Assembly: GCA_032249695.1 (NCBI GenBank)
Contig: JAVVHE010000009.1
Location: 1-64,000, forward strand
Reading direction: 5' to 3'
DNA from: JAVVHE01 sp032249695
GTDB lineage: Bacteria > Pseudomonadota > Alphaproteobacteria > Sphingomonadales > Sphingomonadaceae
DNA: 64,000 bases
The first letter of the stretch is position 1. Every line of letters starts with the position of its first letter. Positions 61,139 through 64,000 of this stretch are shown here, piece by piece. The position numbers and the translations under genes were made by a program. The notes below the pieces were generated by a model, which did not search any database, was not told the DNA's origin, and was given only the letters and a program-made list of their open reading frames with translations.

Positions 61139-62440
61139 TCAGCCGATCAGCTGCGACACTGTGTAGATCGTCAACCCGGCCAGTCCGCCGACGATGGTGC
61201 CGTTCATGCGGATATATTGCAGATCGCGACCCACCACGCCCTCCAGCTTGGCGGTTATCATCCCCGTGTCCCAGCCCTTGACGGTGTCGGACACGATCGC
61301 CGCGATCGAGTCGCCATAGCTCGCAACCGCGCCGACGATCGCGCGCCGAGCATAGGCGTTGATCTGCTCGCGAATCGCCGGGTCGGCCTCAACCGAGGCG
61401 CCCAGTCGCCGGAGCGTCGCGCCAATAGGCCCTTCGGACAGCAGCCCCGGATCATCGGTCGCGCGCATCAGCCCGTCCTTCACGCTCACCCACAGGCCGT
61501 CGAGATAGTCGGTCACCGCCGGGTGGCTCAGCACCTCGTCGCGCAGCGCTTCGACTTTCGCACGGAGTCCGGCGTCGTGCGTCAGATCGAACGCCAGGCC
61601 GACCAGGCTCTCGGTTGCCTTCAGCCGCATCGGGTGGGCGGGGTCGGTCGCGAGCTCGCGCAGAGTGGTGTTCAAGGCGGAAATGATTTGATCGGCGATC
61701 GTCGAGTCGATGCCCGCCAGCCGCATCACCCAGCTCGTCCGCTCACGCACCTGGTCGCGAATCAGGCTTTCGTTGTCTGCTAAAGCCTTGGACATCCAGC
61801 GTAAGCCAGCGTCAACCAGCGCACCGTGACGGCGGTTCTCGATCGCGCGCTCGATCGCTCCGCCCAGCGCTGAGGCAATATCGAAGCCGCGCAGACGCCG
61901 GTCGACCGATCCGCGCACCATCGCAGTGATCGCTGCGTCATCGACCGCGGTCAGCAGCTGGCGGGCAAGCGCTCGGAAAGCCTGCCGCAACCGGCCACCG
62001 CCCTCGGGCTGCGCAAGGCGCCGCGCGACTGCGCCCGCGAGATCGAGGCCGTCCAGGCGGCGCGCGATCACGTGAGGCACCAGGAAATTCGTCCTCAGAA
62101 ACCGGCCGATGGTGTTGGCGATCCGCTCCTTGTTGTTGGGGACGATCGCGGTGTGCGGGATCGGCAGGCCAAGCGGGTGGCGAAACAGGGCCGTCACGGC
62201 GAACCAGTCGGCCAGCCCGCCCACCATCGAGGCTTCGGCGAACGCGCGCACGTAGCCCAGCGCGGGGTAAGCGGCGGCGTAATGGTTTGAGGCCGCAAAA
62301 ATCGCTGCCATGACCACCAGCAGCCCGGTCGCCAGGCGGCGGAGCGGGCGGGCTGGATCCGCGGCTCCGCTGGGCTCGACGGCTGAGCGCTGAGCGGGGG
62401 TTCGGAGAGGGGACAAGGCTGCGGGCGTGCGCGTTTGCAT
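61139..62440 (-). CDS. DUF445 membrane-associated protein
   Basis: A 433-residue DUF445 protein. The N-terminal hydrophobic segment (LATGLLVVMAAIFAASNHYA) and AFAEASMVGGLADWFAVTALF are the conserved opening, then a long helical region and a C-terminal membrane segment (GTIVGGLAGLTIYTVSQLIG). Function unknown; the family is widespread in Gram-negative envelopes. Reads toward the PEP-CTERM gene. Confidence 0.9.
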   Translation of the reverse strand: MQTRTPAALSPLRTPAQRSAVEPSGAADPARPLRRLATGLLVVMAAIFAASNHYAAAYPALGYVRAFAEASMVGGLADWFAVTALFRHPLGLPIPHTAIVPNNKERIANTIGRFLRTNFLVPHVIARRLDGLDLAGAVARRLAQPEGGGRLRQAFRALARQLLTAVDDAAITAMVRGSVDRRLRGFDIASALGGAIERAIENRRHGALVDAGLRWMSKALADNESLIRDQVRERTSWVMRLAGIDSTIADQIISALNTTLRELATDPAHPMRLKATESLVGLAFDLTHDAGLRAKVEALRDEVLSHPAVTDYLDGLWVSVKDGLMRATDDPGLLSEGPIGATLRRLGASVEADPAIREQINAYARRAIVGAVASYGDSIAAIVSDTVKGWDTGMITAKLEGVVGRDLQYIRMNGTIVGGLAGLTIYTVSQLIG

Positions 62441-62519
62441 CGGTCAGCGTTCAATCAGCCACTCGCACGCACGTTCCGTCAACCGGCGGCGCCCGGGAGG
62501 GGTGCCGCGCGGCTGGCAG

Positions 62520-64000
62520 CTACTCGGCGGGCTGCGCGGCCGGTGCCGCGTGACGTACGCCGCGATCCGACGCCAGCAGGCGACCCAGCCGGGGCGCGAG
62601 CCACTGCTCGAAATCATCGGCCAGGCTGTACGCCGCGGGGACGATTACCAGCGTCAGCGCGGTCGATAGCGTAAGACCGCCGATGATCGTCAGCGCCATC
62701 GGCTGCCGCCACGATCCGTCACCAGTGAGGTTTAGCATGATCGGCACCATCCCCGCCACCATCGCCACCGTCGTCATCACGATCGGCTGCGCGCGCTTGT
62801 GGCCAGCTTCCTCGATCGCCTCGTTCTTGGACTTACCCGCTCGCTGCTCCTCGATGGCGAAATCGACCAGCAGGATCGAATTCTTGGCGACGATGCCGAA
62901 CAGCATCAGCACGCCGATGCCAACGGGCATCGAGATCGGCCAGCCGACCACATGGAGCAGCAGCACGCCGCCTGCCGGGGCGAGGAGGAGGGAGAGCATG
63001 TTGATGAACGGGGGGAAGAAGCGGCGGTAGAGGAGGAGCAGCACGCAGAACACCAGTAGGATGCCGCTTGCGAAAGCGATGAGCGCGTTGACCGCGAATT
63101 CCTGCTCGAACTCGGCGTCGCCGGTCACCGCCTCGCGCACGCCCTGCGGGAGATGACCCATGACGGTGTGCGCGTAGATGTCCTTGCGCGCGGTGCCCGT
63201 CTCCACGCCCGGCGCCAGGTCGGTGCCGACGACCATGCGCCGGATCTGGTTGTAGCGACGGATGACGCTCGGCCCCTCGCCAAACTTCACGTCCGCCACC
63301 ACCCGCAGCGGCACGCTGCCGCCGCGCGCAGTCGGCACGGGCAGGTTCTTGATCGTGTCGAGATCGGTGCGCGCGCTCCCCTTCAGCATCACGCGGATGG
63401 GGATCTGCCGATCGTTGAGGCTGAAGCGCGCGCTCGATTGGTCGATGTCGCCAAGCGTCGCGACGCGGATCGTCTGGCTGATGTCCATCACCGACACGCC
63501 GAGATCGGCGGCCAGGTCGGCGCGCGGCGTGATCGAGATCTCCGGGCGACTATAGTCGTCGGCGATCAGCGGGTTGCGCACGGTCTTGAGGCCGCGCAGC
63601 TCGTCCACCAGCTGCCGCGCGGTCCGATCGAGCAGCACTGGATCGTCGCCCGTCAGCATCAGCGTGATGTCGCGACCGCTGCCGCCGCGCTGCGAGTTGA
63701 ACGTCACGCGCGCATCGGGAATGGCTGCGAACAGCGGCGCAATCCGCTTCTCGATCTCATCCGATGTCGCCTTGCGATCCTTGGGGTCTAGCCACGTCAC
63801 ATAGATGCTGGCCTGGTTGACGTTGCTCCCGCCAACATCCTCCAACCCCATCTTGAACTCGGGCTGCTTTTTCAGGATCGCCGCCGCGGCTTCCACCGCG
63901 CGCGCGGTATCGGCCAGCCGCGCGCCGGGCGGCAGCGAGATGCTGACCGTCGACGTGTCGTTGTTCAGAACCGGCTGGAACGTCGTCGGCAGCGTCATGA
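62520..64000 (-). CDS. RND efflux transporter, C-terminal part (gene continues beyond window)
   Basis: At least 492 residues of the AcrB/HAE1-type RND pump are present; the gene runs off the right edge, so the N-terminal half is missing. Seen are the periplasmic docking/porter part (SISLPPGARLADTARAVEAA; RFSLNDRQIPIRVML) and the last transmembrane cluster (FEQEFAVNALIAFASGILLV; LMLFGIVAKNSILLVDFA; GHKRAQPIVMTTVAMVAGMV; TLVIVPAAYSLADD). It exports drugs or other hydrophobic compounds with a membrane-fusion partner, presumably encoded further right. Confidence 0.93.
   Translation of the reverse strand, partial: MTLPTTFQPVLNNDTSTVSISLPPGARLADTARAVEAAAAILKKQPEFKMGLEDVGGSNVNQASIYVTWLDPKDRKATSDEIEKRIAPLFAAIPDARVTFNSQRGGSGRDITLMLTGDDPVLLDRTARQLVDELRGLKTVRNPLIADDYSRPEISITPRADLAADLGVSVMDISQTIRVATLGDIDQSSARFSLNDRQIPIRVMLKGSARTDLDTIKNLPVPTARGGSVPLRVVADVKFGEGPSVIRRYNQIRRMVVGTDLAPGVETGTARKDIYAHTVMGHLPQGVREAVTGDAEFEQEFAVNALIAFASGILLVFCVLLLLYRRFFPPFINMLSLLLAPAGGVLLLHVVGWPISMPVGIGVLMLFGIVAKNSILLVDFAIEEQRAGKSKNEAIEEAGHKRAQPIVMTTVAMVAGMVPIMLNLTGDGSWRQPMALTIIGGLTLSTALTLVIVPAAYSLADDFEQWLAPRLGRLLASDRGVRHAAPAAQPAE

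Overview
The window looks like a chromosomal segment of an alphaproteobacterium of the Sphingomonadaceae (Sphingomonas-like). This is inferred from the very high GC, the UbiK-YbjN-ProC-COQ9-like gene order, an HslV with an alphaproteobacterial-type N-terminal propeptide, PEP-CTERM proteins ending in the short sphingomonad-type anchor (PTPAAxALxGLGxxGLxARRRR), a lone NDUFS4-like complex I subunit, and PHB-type and Tat-exported oxidoreductase genes. No rRNA, CRISPR array or intact insertion sequence was seen. tRNA genes are Pro(GGG, cut by the left edge), Gln(TTG), Arg(TCT) and Val(TAC).

Layout. 0-4 kb: an acetyl-CoA hydrolase/transferase and a peroxide-defence locus (oxyR divergent from ahpC-ahpD, with AhpC/AhpD of the mycobacterial type). 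4-7 kb: a PEP-CTERM protein and hslVU. 7-14.6 kb: an exopolysaccharide block (WecA/MraY-like glycosyl-1-P transferase, UDP-glucuronate 4-epimerase, DUF218 protein, UDP-sugar 6-dehydrogenase, very large SLBB export protein). 14.7-18.8 kb: ilvE, COQ9-like, proC, ybjN, ubiK, tlyA. 18.8-21.8 kb: a decayed GMC oxidoreductase locus around an intact gluconate-dehydrogenase-like subunit 3, then a TadE/TadG pair. 21.9-27.1 kb: EVE protein, lepA, glnD. 27.4-29.7 kb: an alpha/beta hydrolase gene that is frameshifted and cut short next to a restriction-modification cassette (intact C5 methyltransferase, frameshifted HNH nuclease). 29.9-33.3 kb: dps, hrpB, NDUFS4-like, tRNA-Arg.

33.3-37.5 kb: a small genomic island abutting tRNA-Arg. 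It holds a serine recombinase destroyed by two stop codons and a frameshift, a small partner ORF, an intact YhaV/PrlF toxin-antitoxin pair, a 3'-truncated DUF932 plasmid-type gene and two 22-bp repeats. 37.6-48.4 kb: mostly core metabolism (sulfotransferase, orphan Tat-exported molybdenum hydroxylase large subunit, hemH, phaB, SDR, purF, fRMsr) plus a 35-codon ORF in frame behind the SDR stop. 48.5-54.8 kb: rpmH-rnpA-yidD-yidC-engB, a DedA/VTT protein, comM, tRNA-Val. 54.8-64 kb: alaS with an unusual editing-domain insertion, a molbindin gene with a premature stop, a HerA-like ATPase, a choice-of-anchor A PEP-CTERM protein, DUF445, and the 3' part of an RND efflux pump running off the right edge.

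The most notable observations are the layered gene decay in accessory patches (GMC pair, RM nuclease, recombinase, molbindin, hydrolase), the toxin-antitoxin pair persisting in an island whose recombinase is dead, the in-frame small ORF behind the SDR, and the alaS insertion. I did not find a clearly novel multi-gene system.
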